Assembly: GCF_028747805.1 (NCBI RefSeq)
Contig: NZ_CP114887.1
Span: 3,390,001-3,454,000, forward strand
Source: Solibacillus daqui
Lineage (GTDB): Bacteria > Bacillota > Bacilli > Bacillales_A > Planococcaceae
DNA length: 64,000 bases
Reading direction: 5' to 3'
A program made the position numbers and the translations under genes. How positions within the stretch are numbered: the stretch's first letter is position 1; each line of letters opens with the position of its first letter. Shown here piece by piece: positions 16,959-25,106 of this stretch. Under the pieces are notes generated by a model that did not search any database, was not told where the DNA came from, and saw only the letters and a list, made by a program, of their open reading frames with translations.

Positions 16959-18500
16959 TTATTTCAAATAATCGACACGGTACACATCATGGCGACGATC
17001 TTTTAAGTGTTTCACCGTTCCGTCTTGGCGCTGACGACGCAGGATTTCCAAATCAACATCACCAATGAGTACCATCTCTAAATTCGGACTTGTTTCACCT
17101 ACAATGCCATCGCGCGCAAATTCAAAATCACTTGGCGCAAAAATACCAGACTGAGCATACTGAATATCCATGTTTTCCGTTTCCGGTAAGTTACCAACCG
17201 TTCCCGAAATAACGGTGTAAATTTGATTTTCCACTGCGCGGGCCTGTGCACAATAACGCACGCGTAAATAGCCCTGACGGTCCTCGGTACAAAATGGTGT
17301 GAAAATAATATTGGCCCCCATATCCGTTGCAATTCGTGCAAGCTCTGGAAATTCAATATCATAACAAATTTGAATCGCAATTTTACCACAATCCGTATCG
17401 AACACTTCTACTTTATCACCACTGCTTATACCCCACCATTTACGTTCATTTGGCGTAATATGCACCTTATACTGCTTTTCAATCGTTCCATCACGTCTAA
17501 ATAAATACGCAATATTATAGATTTCTTCGTCCTCTTCCTCTACAAAATGTGAGCCGCCAATAATGTTCACGTTGTATCGAACCGCTAAGCTCGTAAACAA
17601 CTCCATATATTCCGGTGTATATTTCGTTAATTTACGCACTGCCTGTGAAGGAGACTTTTCATTTAAAAAGCTCATCAGCTGTGTTGTAAAAATTTCCGGA
17701 AATACAACAAAGTCCGAACCTGCATCTGAGCCAACGTCCACAAAATACTCACATTGCTTAGCAAAATCTTCAAACGAATCAATTGCACGCATCATGTATT
17801 GTACGACACAAATACGTACAGGATAGCTCGTTTTAAAATGGCGTTTCGAATGCGGACGATAATCAACATTATTCCATTCCATTAAAGTTGCATACTTCCC
17901 TGAAGCAATATCGTCCGATAAATAATTCGGATTAATACGCATCAAAATAAAACCATTCATCATTTGAAACGTTAACACTGGATCATAAATTTTATGGCGG
18001 CTAACCGCGTCCACATAATCACGAGGACTCATTTCCTCTGAATGCACATGAAAATTCGGAATCCGTCCCCCGATAATAATTGATTTCAAATTAAATGAAC
18101 GTGCTAAATCTTTTCGTGCTTCGTATAAACGATGGCCTACCTTCATACGCCGATACTTTGGGTGGACCATCACTTCAATGCCGTACAAATTATAGCCATT
18201 TGGATCATGATTCGTGATAAAGCCATTATCGGTAATATCATTCCACGTATGTCGGTCATCGTATTCATCAAAGTTGATTCGTAAACTCGAACAAGAACCA
18301 ATTACCTTGCCGTCCAATTCTGCTACGATTTGCCCTTCCGGAAAAATCGTTAAGTGACTATATAAATGCGCACGTTCCCATGGTTCCATGCCAGGAAACG
18401 ATAAGCGCTGAATTTCTAAAATTGCTTCAATATCCTCTGTTGTCATATTACGAATAATCATTGGTTTTTCAAATTTCGAAATGTCTAAAGCATCAGTCAT
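16959..18500 (-). CDS. yhcX: GNAT acetyltransferase-nitrilase fusion (YhcX)
   Basis: A bifunctional protein of 513 residues. An N-terminal GNAT domain (about 14-190, acetyl-CoA loop near YRRMKVGHRLYEARK) is fused to a carbon-nitrogen hydrolase (about 228-500). The hydrolase triad is visible as E269 (FPEIF), K345 (YKVHIT) and C379 (QICYDIEFPE). Same size and domain order as B. subtilis YhcX; the natural amide or nitrile substrate is unknown. ATG 18500 follows AAGGGAGG. Monocistronic, with a terminator downstream. yhcX, yhcY and yhcZ also lie close together in B. subtilis. Confidence 0.93.
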   Translation of the reverse strand: MTDALDISKFEKPMIIRNMTTEDIEAILEIQRLSFPGMEPWERAHLYSHLTIFPEGQIVAELDGKVIGSCSSLRINFDEYDDRHTWNDITDNGFITNHDPNGYNLYGIEVMVHPKYRRMKVGHRLYEARKDLARSFNLKSIIIGGRIPNFHVHSEEMSPRDYVDAVSRHKIYDPVLTFQMMNGFILMRINPNYLSDDIASGKYATLMEWNNVDYRPHSKRHFKTSYPVRICVVQYMMRAIDSFEDFAKQCEYFVDVGSDAGSDFVVFPEIFTTQLMSFLNEKSPSQAVRKLTKYTPEYMELFTSLAVRYNVNIIGGSHFVEEEDEEIYNIAYLFRRDGTIEKQYKVHITPNERKWWGISSGDKVEVFDTDCGKIAIQICYDIEFPELARIATDMGANIIFTPFCTEDRQGYLRVRYCAQARAVENQIYTVISGTVGNLPETENMDIQYAQSGIFAPSDFEFARDGIVGETSPNLEMVLIGDVDLEILRRQRQDGTVKHLKDRRHDVYRVDYLK

Positions 18501-18609
18501 CTAAATTCCTCCCTTATCATCAAACTTTTCCTTTTTATAACATTTTTAAAACATAACAATTTCATTTCTAGCAATTTTATTATGCTTTTTAATTTACATT
18601 TCCATATAA

Positions 18610-18638
18610 TTGATTTTTTCTCGAATTCAAACTATAAT
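18610..18638 (+). promoter_or_regulatory. Sigma-A promoter of bdbC
   Basis: TTGATT at 18610-18615, a 17-bp spacer and TATAAT at 18633-18638, about 38 bp before the start codon. Confidence 0.75.
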
Positions 18639-18675
18639 CAATGCAGGTTAAATTCTGATTTCCGAGGTAAATACG

Positions 18676-19101
18676 ATGTCAAAAAAACTTGAAAATGCCT
18701 TGCTTATGATTTGGGTCGTGTCATTAACAGCGACACTTGGATCATTGTATTTTTCTGAAATACGAGGCTACGAACCATGTACCCTTTGCTGGTACCAACG
18801 CATCATCATGTATCCAATCGTCCTTATTGGCACCATTGCTTACATTCAAAAAAATGCAAAAATTGCATTAACAACGGCTGTATTTTCTTGTATTGGGGCG
18901 GCAACATCTCTTTACCATTACAGCTTACAAAAGCTTGATTTTTTACAAGATTCAGCACCTGCATGTGGTCGTGTACCATGTACCGGAGAATATATTAACT
19001 GGCTAGGGTTTATTACGATTCCATTTTTAGCATTAACGGCTTTCGTTATTATTGCCGCAACTAGTTTTTATATGTTAAAAGTTTTGAAGGAGGAGAAATA
19101 A
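18676..19101 (+). CDS. bdbC: Disulfide oxidoreductase BdbC (DsbB family)
   Basis: A four-helix membrane quinone-linked oxidoreductase of 141 residues that reoxidises a thiol-disulfide partner. The first periplasm-side pair is C35-x-x-C38 (CTLCWYQR) and the second is C97 and C102 (CGRVPC), the DsbB arrangement. ATG 18676 follows GAGGT. The stop at 19101 is 1 nt before the next gene, which encodes a membrane-anchored thioredoxin-like protein, its likely partner. In Bacillus, BdbC supports disulfide formation in secreted and competence proteins. Confidence 0.93.
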   Translation: MSKKLENALLMIWVVSLTATLGSLYFSEIRGYEPCTLCWYQRIIMYPIVLIGTIAYIQKNAKIALTTAVFSCIGAATSLYHYSLQKLDFLQDSAPACGRVPCTGEYINWLGFITIPFLALTAFVIIAATSFYMLKVLKEEK

Positions 19102-19102
19102 C

Positions 19103-19573
19103 ATGAAGAAACTTGCAATTGTTGGCGCAGTCGTAGTCTTATTATTTGCTGGGATTATCGTCCTAACAAACATGAAAAATGCTGACAAACTTAAAGATAA
19201 TCCATACGGTACAAATGAATTAAGACAATCTACAATCGATTTATTAGGTGATAAAAACTATCAAAACATCATTCTACCGGATGCATTAGCAGACAAAATC
19301 GCTTCAGGTGAAGGTGTTGTTGGTTATTTCTTTAGCCCAGAGTGTTCTCACTGTAAAAACTACACACCGAAAATGATGCCAATTGCTGAAGAACTAAACA
19401 TTCAAATTGACCAATTAAACGTATTAGAATACCAAGATGCTTGGAACACATACAATATCACTGCAACACCAACAATGATTTATTTCGAAAATGGTGAAGA
19501 AGTAGCACGTGTTGAAGGCGATGCGCCAAATGAAACAACGCGTCAATTCTTTAACGATATTGTGTTAAAATAA
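19103..19573 (+). CDS. Membrane-anchored thioredoxin-like protein, BdbC partner
   Basis: A 156-residue protein. One N-terminal membrane anchor (LAIVGAVVVLLFAGIIVL) is followed by an extracytoplasmic thioredoxin fold with active site C81-S-H-C84 and cis-proline P123 (ATPTM). It is smaller than B. subtilis BdbD and lacks the DsbA helical insertion, so its role as the BdbC partner is inferred from the 1-nt spacing. Start ATG 19103 uses GGAGGAG inside the end of bdbC. Terminator follows at 19584. Confidence 0.87.
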   Translation: MKKLAIVGAVVVLLFAGIIVLTNMKNADKLKDNPYGTNELRQSTIDLLGDKNYQNIILPDALADKIASGEGVVGYFFSPECSHCKNYTPKMMPIAEELNIQIDQLNVLEYQDAWNTYNITATPTMIYFENGEEVARVEGDAPNETTRQFFNDIVLK

Positions 19574-19583
19574 GAAGACATTC

Positions 19584-19613
19584 AAAATCGTGCTTATTAA
19601 AAGCACGATTTTT
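19584..19613 (+). terminator. bdbC operon terminator
   Basis: AAAATCGTGCTT and AAGCACGATTTT with a short loop and T5. Confidence 0.9.
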
Positions 19614-19628
19614 CATTTGGAGGAAAAC

Positions 19629-20462
19629 ATGTTCACATATACAATAAATGAAAACAGGCAAACTGTAGAAGATTTACTGCGCATCAAATGGCGCTTAGGA
19701 AAAAAACTTGTTCACGAACTACGTATGGCAAAGGCTGTAACAATCAATGGTGAGCCAATCATGTGGAAGGAACCATTTGATAAAGGAACGAAAATCGAAT
19801 TTAACTTTGAAATACCAGCCTCTAACTACATCCCAACGCAAACTTGTGATGTCATCATTCGATACGAGGACGAGCATTGTTTAATCGTTTCAAAGCCTAA
19901 AGGAATGGCAACACATCCAAACGAGCCAACCGACCAAGATACTTGTATGAACCATGTCATGCGTCACATCGTTGATAATGGTGGGCATTACGCAGAGCAT
20001 GTACACCGTTTAGATCAAGGAACAAACGGCCTATTACTTGTAGCGAAACATCCAATTGCCAAATCTATTTTCGACCGAATGATTGAAGAAAAGTCAATCA
20101 TCAGAACATATGCAGCCGAAGTACAAGGAAATATTCGTACAGATAATGGCACTATTAAAGCAGCCATTGGCAAAGACCGCCATCATAATACTCGCCGTGT
20201 AGTTGCACCGAATGGACAAAACGCTGTTACACATTATGAAGTTGTAAACCGCTACAAAGGAACATGTGTTGTTCACGTTGTACTAGAAACAGGTCGCACA
20301 CACCAAATTCGCGTACATATGGCGCATATTGGTCACCCAATTGTTGGCGATACATTATACGGTGCACGCGAAACAGCAGTTGGCACATACGCGCTACACG
20401 CCATTCAACTTGCTTTTAACCATCCATTTTTAAATGAGGATGTTGTTGTAAAAGATCAGTAA
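19629..20462 (+). CDS. RluA-family pseudouridine synthase
   Basis: Converts uridines to pseudouridine in rRNA or tRNA; 277 residues. The catalytic motif HRLDQGTNGLLL puts the nucleophile at D129. An S4-like N-terminal part (about 12-62) and the C-terminal RTHQIRVHMAHIGHPIVGD motif are present. ATG 19629 follows GGAGG; an upstream in-frame ATG lies inside the previous terminator and is rejected. The last 42 codons have a diverged second copy at 21076-21195, created by the tandem duplication described below. Confidence 0.92.
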   Translation: MFTYTINENRQTVEDLLRIKWRLGKKLVHELRMAKAVTINGEPIMWKEPFDKGTKIEFNFEIPASNYIPTQTCDVIIRYEDEHCLIVSKPKGMATHPNEPTDQDTCMNHVMRHIVDNGGHYAEHVHRLDQGTNGLLLVAKHPIAKSIFDRMIEEKSIIRTYAAEVQGNIRTDNGTIKAAIGKDRHHNTRRVVAPNGQNAVTHYEVVNRYKGTCVVHVVLETGRTHQIRVHMAHIGHPIVGDTLYGARETAVGTYALHAIQLAFNHPFLNEDVVVKDQ

Positions 20463-20465
20463 GAA

Positions 20466-20511
20466 AAAAGAGACAAGAAAAGCATAATGCCTTTACTTGT
20501 CTCTTTTTCTA
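20466..20511. terminator. Bidirectional terminator
   Basis: AAAAAGAGACAAG and CTTGTCTCTTTTT pair between convergent genes. Confidence 0.85.
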
Positions 20512-21062
20512 ATCTAGTTTTTCACGCTCTACATACGGTATGCCGTTTTGAATTGAGTAATGATAAATATAGCTTATTGCTTGCGAGTTTAATTCTTTTT
20601 CTTTAATGACAAACGAATTACCAGAATTGGCAATTATCTTCACTTCGCCCTTGTTATCTCCTACGACATATTCATAGTACACTTCCGAAAGCTCTGTCCA
20701 TTCATACTGATCGTTCAACCATAAAAAATTGCGCTCAATTTGCTCGTTACTAATTTTCAAATAGTTTTGCGTCGAATAATAGGCCGTACTGCCACCAATT
20801 ACAAGTAACAAAAGACTAATTCCATAAATTACTTTTGTACGCTTATACGCTAATAAGCCAAACATCGCCCCAAAAACGAGGCTGGCTCCTATAATAAGAC
20901 GTAAGGTAATTGGATTTATTAGAAATACATCTTGATCTTCTGGCTTTACGAAAAAAAACTTTGAAATATCGGTTGTAATAACATGATATATGGCGTAAAA
21001 ATCAAAATGGTAATGGCAGCCATCGCAAAAAATAACCCTGGTGAAAAATTTTTAAACATCAT
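20509..21062 (-). pseudogene. Frameshifted copy of the three-helix membrane protein gene
   Basis: Translation from ATG 21062 gives MMFKNFSPGLFFAMAAITIL, the same start as the intact copy at 21246-21800. The frame is lost at an A8 run (20951-20958), where one base is missing relative to the intact copy. From 20865 the correct frame resumes (MFGLLAYKRTKVIYG...YVEREKLD). It could be a decayed duplicate, a homopolymer sequencing error, or phase-variable. The remaining C-terminal part stays highly similar to the intact copy. Confidence 0.85.
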
Positions 21063-21075
21063 CCATCCCCCAATT

Positions 21076-21195
21076 GTTGGCGATACACTCTATGGCGCAC
21101 GAGAATCAGCAGCTGGCACATATGCCTTACACGCAATCCAATTAGGTTTTTCACACCCATTTTTAAATGAGGATATTGTTGTAAAGGATATGTAA
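21076..21195 (+). pseudogene. C-terminal fragment of RluA-family synthase
   Basis: VGDTLYGARESAAGTYALHA... repeats the last residues of the gene at 19629-20462 with a few substitutions, ending VVKDM instead of VVKDQ. It has no start signal of its own; an apparent longer frame from 20983 is only antisense sequence joined at the duplication junction. It still has its terminator. Confidence 0.88.
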
Positions 21196-21197
21196 GA

Positions 21198-21245
21198 AAA
21201 TAAGGGACGTGAAATAGCATCATGCATTTTCTCGTCCCCTATATT
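21198..21245. terminator. Bidirectional terminator, duplicated copy
   Basis: AAGGGACGTGAAA and TTTCTCGTCCCCT form the stem. This is the diverged counterpart of the terminator at 20466. Confidence 0.75.
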
Positions 21246-21800
21246 TTAATCAACCTTCTCACGCTCTATATATGGTATGCTGTTTTGAATTGAATATCGA
21301 TAAATATAACTTTTCGCATGTGAATTTAGTTCTTTCTCTTTAATAACAAACGAATCTCCCGACTTGGCAATCAACTTTACTTCGCCTTTATTCGCTCCTA
21401 CGACATATTCATAATACACTTCCGAAAGCTCCGTCCATTCATACTTATCGTTCATCCACAAAAAATTGCGCTCAATTTGTTCACTATTAATTTTTAGATA
21501 ATTTTGCGTCGAAAAGTACGCTGTGCTTCCGCCAGTTACAAGTAATAATAGGCCAATACTATAATATACTTTTGTACGTTTATACGCTAATAAAGCAAAC
21601 ATGGCACCAAATACTAGACAGGCCGCTATGACAAGGCGTAAATTAATGGGATTTAGTAAAAATACATCTTGATCATGTTGCATCCCGAAAAAGAAGTTTT
21701 GAAAAATTGGTTGAAATAACATGACAACTGGTGCAATGATTACAGTAGTAACCGCGGCCATCGCAAAAAATAACCCTGGTGAAAAATTTTTAAACATCAT
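21246..21800 (-). CDS. Three-helix membrane protein of unknown function
   Basis: A 184-residue protein with three predicted membrane segments (FFAMAAVTTVIIAPVVMLF, LRLVIAACLVFGAMFALLAY, IGLLLLVTGGSTAYFS). A C-terminal beta-rich soluble domain of about 80 residues follows (YEWTELSEVYYEYVVGANKGEVKLIAK), reminiscent of bacterial PH-like domains. I do not recognise the family. Start ATG 21800 is preceded by GGGGGATG. It is the intact member of a duplicated pair; the second copy at 20509-21062 is frameshifted. Confidence 0.75.
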   Translation of the reverse strand: MMFKNFSPGLFFAMAAVTTVIIAPVVMLFQPIFQNFFFGMQHDQDVFLLNPINLRLVIAACLVFGAMFALLAYKRTKVYYSIGLLLLVTGGSTAYFSTQNYLKINSEQIERNFLWMNDKYEWTELSEVYYEYVVGANKGEVKLIAKSGDSFVIKEKELNSHAKSYIYRYSIQNSIPYIEREKVD

Positions 21801-21829
21801 CCATCCCCCAATTAAAACGAATTTAAATG

Positions 21830-22660
21830 TTAAAAATCAAACTTAAAATTATCTGGATTTTGTCCGAAGCGTTCATTACGATTCAAGGAATTAATTTCCT
21901 GCATTGTCACTTCAGTTAATTCGAAGTGGAATACTTCATTGTTTTCCTTAATTCGTGATGGCGTTACTGACTTTGGAATGACTATAATATCATTTTGTAG
22001 ATGCCAACGAATGATTACTTGTGCTGGTGAAACACCATATTCATTTGCAATACGTACTATTGTATCGTCACTTAATATTTGTCCTCGACCAAGTGGTGAC
22101 CACGCAGTAACTCCAATATTGTGTTCCTTACAAAATGCGTGTAATTCCGCTTGATTTAAATAAGGCTGTAATTCTACTTGGTTAACCATTGGTGCGACGT
22201 TACAGTTTACTAATAGTTGTTGTAAGTGATGCTCATGGTGATTGGATACACCAGTTGCCCGAATTAATTTTTCATCATATAGACGCTCGATTGCACGATA
22301 CGTATCCACAAATTTATCTTCTACTGGCCAGTGTGTTAAATACAAATCAACATAATCCATATCTAATTTTTTTAATGAAGTTTCAAACGCTCTTAGTGTA
22401 TTGTCATAACCTTGGTCAGAATTCCATACTTTAGTTGTGACAAAAATATCTCCACGCGCAACAGATGAATTGCGAATGGCTTCCCCTACTTCTTCCTCAT
22501 TGTAATACAGTGCAGCTGTATCGATTGCGCGATAACCTAAATCTAAAGCTGTAGTAATGGCTTGCAATGTTTCATCACGATCTGTCATTTTATATACCCC
22601 TAGGCCAAGTCTAGGCATTTCAACGCCATTTGCTAATGTTTTTGTTGATTGTAAATTCAT
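21830..22660 (-). CDS. Aldo/keto reductase
   Basis: NADPH-dependent carbonyl reductase of 276 residues with the AKR barrel. The catalytic tetrad is visible as D47, Y52, K77 and H110 (LTHWP). The signature LGYRAIDTAALYYNEEEVG and the cofactor motif IPKSVTPSRIKEN are intact. It resembles the Bacillus YtbE/YvgN group (methylglyoxal and 2,5-diketogluconate-type reductases); the substrate is not assignable. ATG 22660 follows GAGGTG; a GTG three codons upstream lies inside that ribosome site. Confidence 0.92.
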   Translation of the reverse strand: MNLQSTKTLANGVEMPRLGLGVYKMTDRDETLQAITTALDLGYRAIDTAALYYNEEEVGEAIRNSSVARGDIFVTTKVWNSDQGYDNTLRAFETSLKKLDMDYVDLYLTHWPVEDKFVDTYRAIERLYDEKLIRATGVSNHHEHHLQQLLVNCNVAPMVNQVELQPYLNQAELHAFCKEHNIGVTAWSPLGRGQILSDDTIVRIANEYGVSPAQVIIRWHLQNDIIVIPKSVTPSRIKENNEVFHFELTEVTMQEINSLNRNERFGQNPDNFKFDF

Positions 22661-22750
22661 ATGAATCACCTCGGTTTTAATTTCAATCTATTATAGCATT
22701 ATTCAGATTAGTTAATTACCATATTTTATTATCTGATTTACGGATATAAC

Positions 22751-22765
22751 TTGAAATAGTTTCAA
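22751..22765. promoter_or_regulatory. Palindromic operator candidate upstream of acyl-CoA ligase
   Basis: TTGAAA TAG TTTCAA is a perfect 6-3-6 inverted repeat in the gap between divergent aldo/keto reductase and ligase genes, with a further half-site TTGAAATT at 22771. TATAAT at 22816-22821 may be the ligase -10. ATTTACAGAAAATT at 22824-22837 is CodY-like with two mismatches over the 15-nt site. Confidence 0.4.
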
Positions 22766-22891
22766 AATTCTTGAAATTACCATTGTTTTTGTAGATAGAA
22801 AACATATTGTCTAGTATAATTCTATTTACAGAAAATTCTTTCAACTAGAGTTCTACGTAAAATTATTATTTTCGTTTAGGAGCTGATAACT

Positions 22892-24508
22892 ATGATGGAT
22901 ACACAGTTAGTTTTGACAGGATTTTTAAAGCGCGCAGCACGTTACTTTCCAAACAAGCAAATCATTTCACGTACAAGCCCTACGACTACACATCGCATTA
23001 CTTTCAAGGATTACGTAAAACGCACACATCGTCTAGCAGATGCTTTAGCGAAGCTCGGTATGACGCGCGGCACAAAAGTCGGTACATTCGCATGGAATCA
23101 TCATCGCCACTTAGAAGCGTACTTTGCGGTTCCGTGTAGTGGTGCAATTTTACACACAATTAATATACGCTTAGCACCCGACCATATTATTTATATTATT
23201 AATCACGCGCAGGACGAAATTCTATTAATTGATGGCGACCTGTTCCCATTAGTCGAACCTGCACTCGGCCATTTAAAAACGGTCAAGCATATTATCGTCA
23301 TGAGTGATGACTTGGCAGCACCTGTATCATCATTCCCAAATGTGCATAGCTACGAGCAATTACTAGAGCAAGCTGATGAAAACTTTGTATTTCCAGATGA
23401 CTTAGACGAAAATTTACAAGCTGGTATGTGCTACACATCTGCGACAACCGGCATGCCAAAAGGTGTTGTTTATACACATCGTAGCATCGTCCTCCATAGT
23501 TTGGCGCTAGGTCTTGCCGAATCATTTGCTTTAACAGAGCGTGATGTCTCGTTACCAATTGTGCCAATGTTCCATGTAAATGCATGGGGCTTCCCATTTG
23601 CAGCACTTAACTTTGGCTCAAACATTGTGTTACCAGGTCCGATGGTAACACCAGGCATTATTTTAGATTTAATTGAACAAGAAAAAGTGACGATTACAGC
23701 TGGTGTTCCTACAATTTGGCTTGGTGTTCTTGCTGAGCAGGAAAAGCATCCTCGTGATCTGTCATCAATTCGATTAGTTATTTCAGGTGGTTCTGCATCA
23801 CCTAAAGGTTTAATTCAAGCGTACAACGAAAAACTTGGTGTACCTTATGTCAACGCTTATGGTATGACCGAAACTTCACCACTTGTCAGCATGTCGCATC
23901 CAACTTCTGAAATGGACAACTATAGTGCCGATGAGTTGTTAGATATGCGTGTTACACAAGGCTTAACCGTGTCGTTAATTGAAACCGAAGTTGTAAACGA
24001 AAACGGTCCTGTTCCATGGGACGGTGAAACGATGGGTGAACTAAGAGTACGTGGTCCATGGATAGCGTCTAGCTATTATCAAGATGAGCGTACAAATGAA
24101 GCATTCCGTGACGGTTGGCTGTACACAGGTGATATCGCTATATTAACAAAAGAGGGCTATATTAAAATAACCGATCGAACAAAAGACTTAATTAAATCTG
24201 GTGGTGAGTGGATTTCTTCCGTAGATTTAGAAAATGCACTGATGTCACACCCTGCTGTATTCGAAGCAGCTGTTATCGCTGTGCCTCATCCAAAATGGCA
24301 AGAGCGTCCACTAGCTTGTGTTGTCTTAAAAGAAGACGCTAGCGCTACAAAAGACGAACTTCTCTCATTTATTGAACAAGAGGTCGCAAAATGGTGGATT
24401 CCAGACGATGTTGTCTTTTTAAATGAAATTCCAAAAACATCTGTTGGTAAATTTTTAAAAGCCAAATTACGTGAAGATTTAAAACACTACGAAATTCAAA
24501 CAACTTAA
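22892..24508 (+). CDS. Fatty-acid--CoA ligase (AMP-forming)
   Basis: Acyl-CoA synthetase of 538 residues, activating a carboxylic acid through an acyl-adenylate. AMP-binding motif YTSATTGMPKG at 181-191, adenylate motif NAYGMTETSPLV, hinge DRTKDLIKSGGEWIS and C-terminal catalytic lysine in TSVGKFLKAKL are all intact. It is closest in pattern to AlkK-like medium/long-chain ligases; chain-length preference cannot be read. ATG 22892 follows TTAGGAG. Monocistronic, with a terminator at 24522. Confidence 0.9.
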   Translation: MMDTQLVLTGFLKRAARYFPNKQIISRTSPTTTHRITFKDYVKRTHRLADALAKLGMTRGTKVGTFAWNHHRHLEAYFAVPCSGAILHTINIRLAPDHIIYIINHAQDEILLIDGDLFPLVEPALGHLKTVKHIIVMSDDLAAPVSSFPNVHSYEQLLEQADENFVFPDDLDENLQAGMCYTSATTGMPKGVVYTHRSIVLHSLALGLAESFALTERDVSLPIVPMFHVNAWGFPFAALNFGSNIVLPGPMVTPGIILDLIEQEKVTITAGVPTIWLGVLAEQEKHPRDLSSIRLVISGGSASPKGLIQAYNEKLGVPYVNAYGMTETSPLVSMSHPTSEMDNYSADELLDMRVTQGLTVSLIETEVVNENGPVPWDGETMGELRVRGPWIASSYYQDERTNEAFRDGWLYTGDIAILTKEGYIKITDRTKDLIKSGGEWISSVDLENALMSHPAVFEAAVIAVPHPKWQERPLACVVLKEDASATKDELLSFIEQEVAKWWIPDDVVFLNEIPKTSVGKFLKAKLREDLKHYEIQTT

Positions 24509-24521
24509 TAAGCACTGACTA

Positions 24522-24559
24522 AAGAAGTCCGCTATCAAAAATGATAACGGACTTCTTAT
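24522..24559 (+). terminator. Ligase gene terminator
   Basis: AAGAAGTCCGCTATCA and TGATAACGGACTTCTT form a long stem around AAAA. It also faces the small minus-strand gene. Confidence 0.85.
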
Positions 24560-24564
24560 ATTGC

Positions 24565-24726
24565 TTATTCGGTTTCTTCATTATCAAATTGTTGTGGGTC
24601 TGCAATTCGATTGGTTTCTTCTAGCTGTTGCTCATCACGCATATTTTCCATTTGCTTGCCTAGTAGGGCTAGCTCCTCCATTGAATTAGCCATATTCCCA
24701 TTGACGATTTCTTCTCGTTTTTTCAT
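24565..24726 (-). CDS. Small 53-residue acidic protein
   Basis: MKKREEIVNGNMANSMEELA... is a highly charged, Gln/Glu-rich helical protein below the usual length cutoff. ATG 24726 is preceded by an excellent ATAGGAGGAAT site, and the frame ends beside a strong terminator, so it is very likely real. It has some look of small cytoplasmic or spore proteins, but I do not recognise a family. Confidence 0.75.
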   Translation of the reverse strand: MKKREEIVNGNMANSMEELALLGKQMENMRDEQQLEETNRIADPQQFDNEETE

Positions 24727-24856
24727 TAATTATTCCTCCTATCCCATTAAACTTTTCCCAAATTAGAACCATTTCTGTCATAATATTAAGTATTCACATC
24801 CATTTTTTGTGCTATACTGAAAAAAGAGACAATTAAAACATGAGGAGGACACTTCC

Positions 24857-24961
24857 ATGAAATTAATTTTAATTCTTGGTGTTTGTGTATCATTCTTAAC
24901 AGCTATGTTCACAGCTGGTTACGATAGCGATAACAAACCATTCGCTAAAACTAAAAACTAA
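24857..24961 (+). CDS. Small 34-residue membrane or exported peptide
   Basis: MKLILILGVCVSFLTAMFTA followed by GYDSDNKPFAKTKN: one hydrophobic segment with a short charged tail. ATG 24857 follows GAGGAGG and a strong terminator lies 18 bp after the stop, so it is a compact independent gene. The function is unknown; it could be a small membrane modulator or a secreted peptide. Confidence 0.75.
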   Translation: MKLILILGVCVSFLTAMFTAGYDSDNKPFAKTKN

Positions 24962-24978
24962 TTTTAGCTAGCTTTCAC

Positions 24979-25018
24979 TAAAAGACAATTGTGTTTTTAA
25001 ACACAATTGTCTTTTTTT
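24979..25018 (+). terminator. Terminator of the 34-codon gene
   Basis: AAAAGACAATTGTGT and ACACAATTGTCTTTT with T7, a perfect 15-bp stem. Confidence 0.92.
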
Positions 25019-25020
25019 GC

Positions 25021-25071
25021 TTGACATCTTTACGGTGGCAATTTATATTAGTTACATAAAGTAAGTTACTT
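25021..25071 (+). promoter_or_regulatory. Promoter and operator of the VOC dioxygenase gene
   Basis: TTGACA at 25021-25026, a 17-bp spacer and TATATT at 25044-25049. At 25059-25071, over the predicted start point, lies the palindrome AAGTAA G TTACTT, a likely repressor site. Ring-cleavage glyoxalase-fold genes in Bacillus are often under MarR-type repressors sensing quinones or catechols; the regulator here is not identified. Confidence 0.65.
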
Positions 25072-25106
25072 ATAAATTACAATCGATATAAAGGGGCAAT
25101 TAGACA

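Larger units (their letters stand above)
20336..21813. repeat. Tandem duplication of about 735 bp
   Basis: Unit 1 runs from about 20343 to 21075 and unit 2 from 21076 to 21813. Each holds the 3' end of the pseudouridine synthase gene and a convergent membrane-protein gene. CCCAATT occurs at 20336-20342, at the internal junction 21069-21075 and at the right end 21807-21813, marking a microhomology joint. The copies have diverged visibly but remain alignable along their length. Confidence 0.88.

Noticed and set aside
20983..21195. A 70-codon frame ending like the RluA-family protein
   Set aside because: Its first part is antisense to the duplicated membrane-protein gene and joins the fragment only at the duplication junction; no ribosome site.
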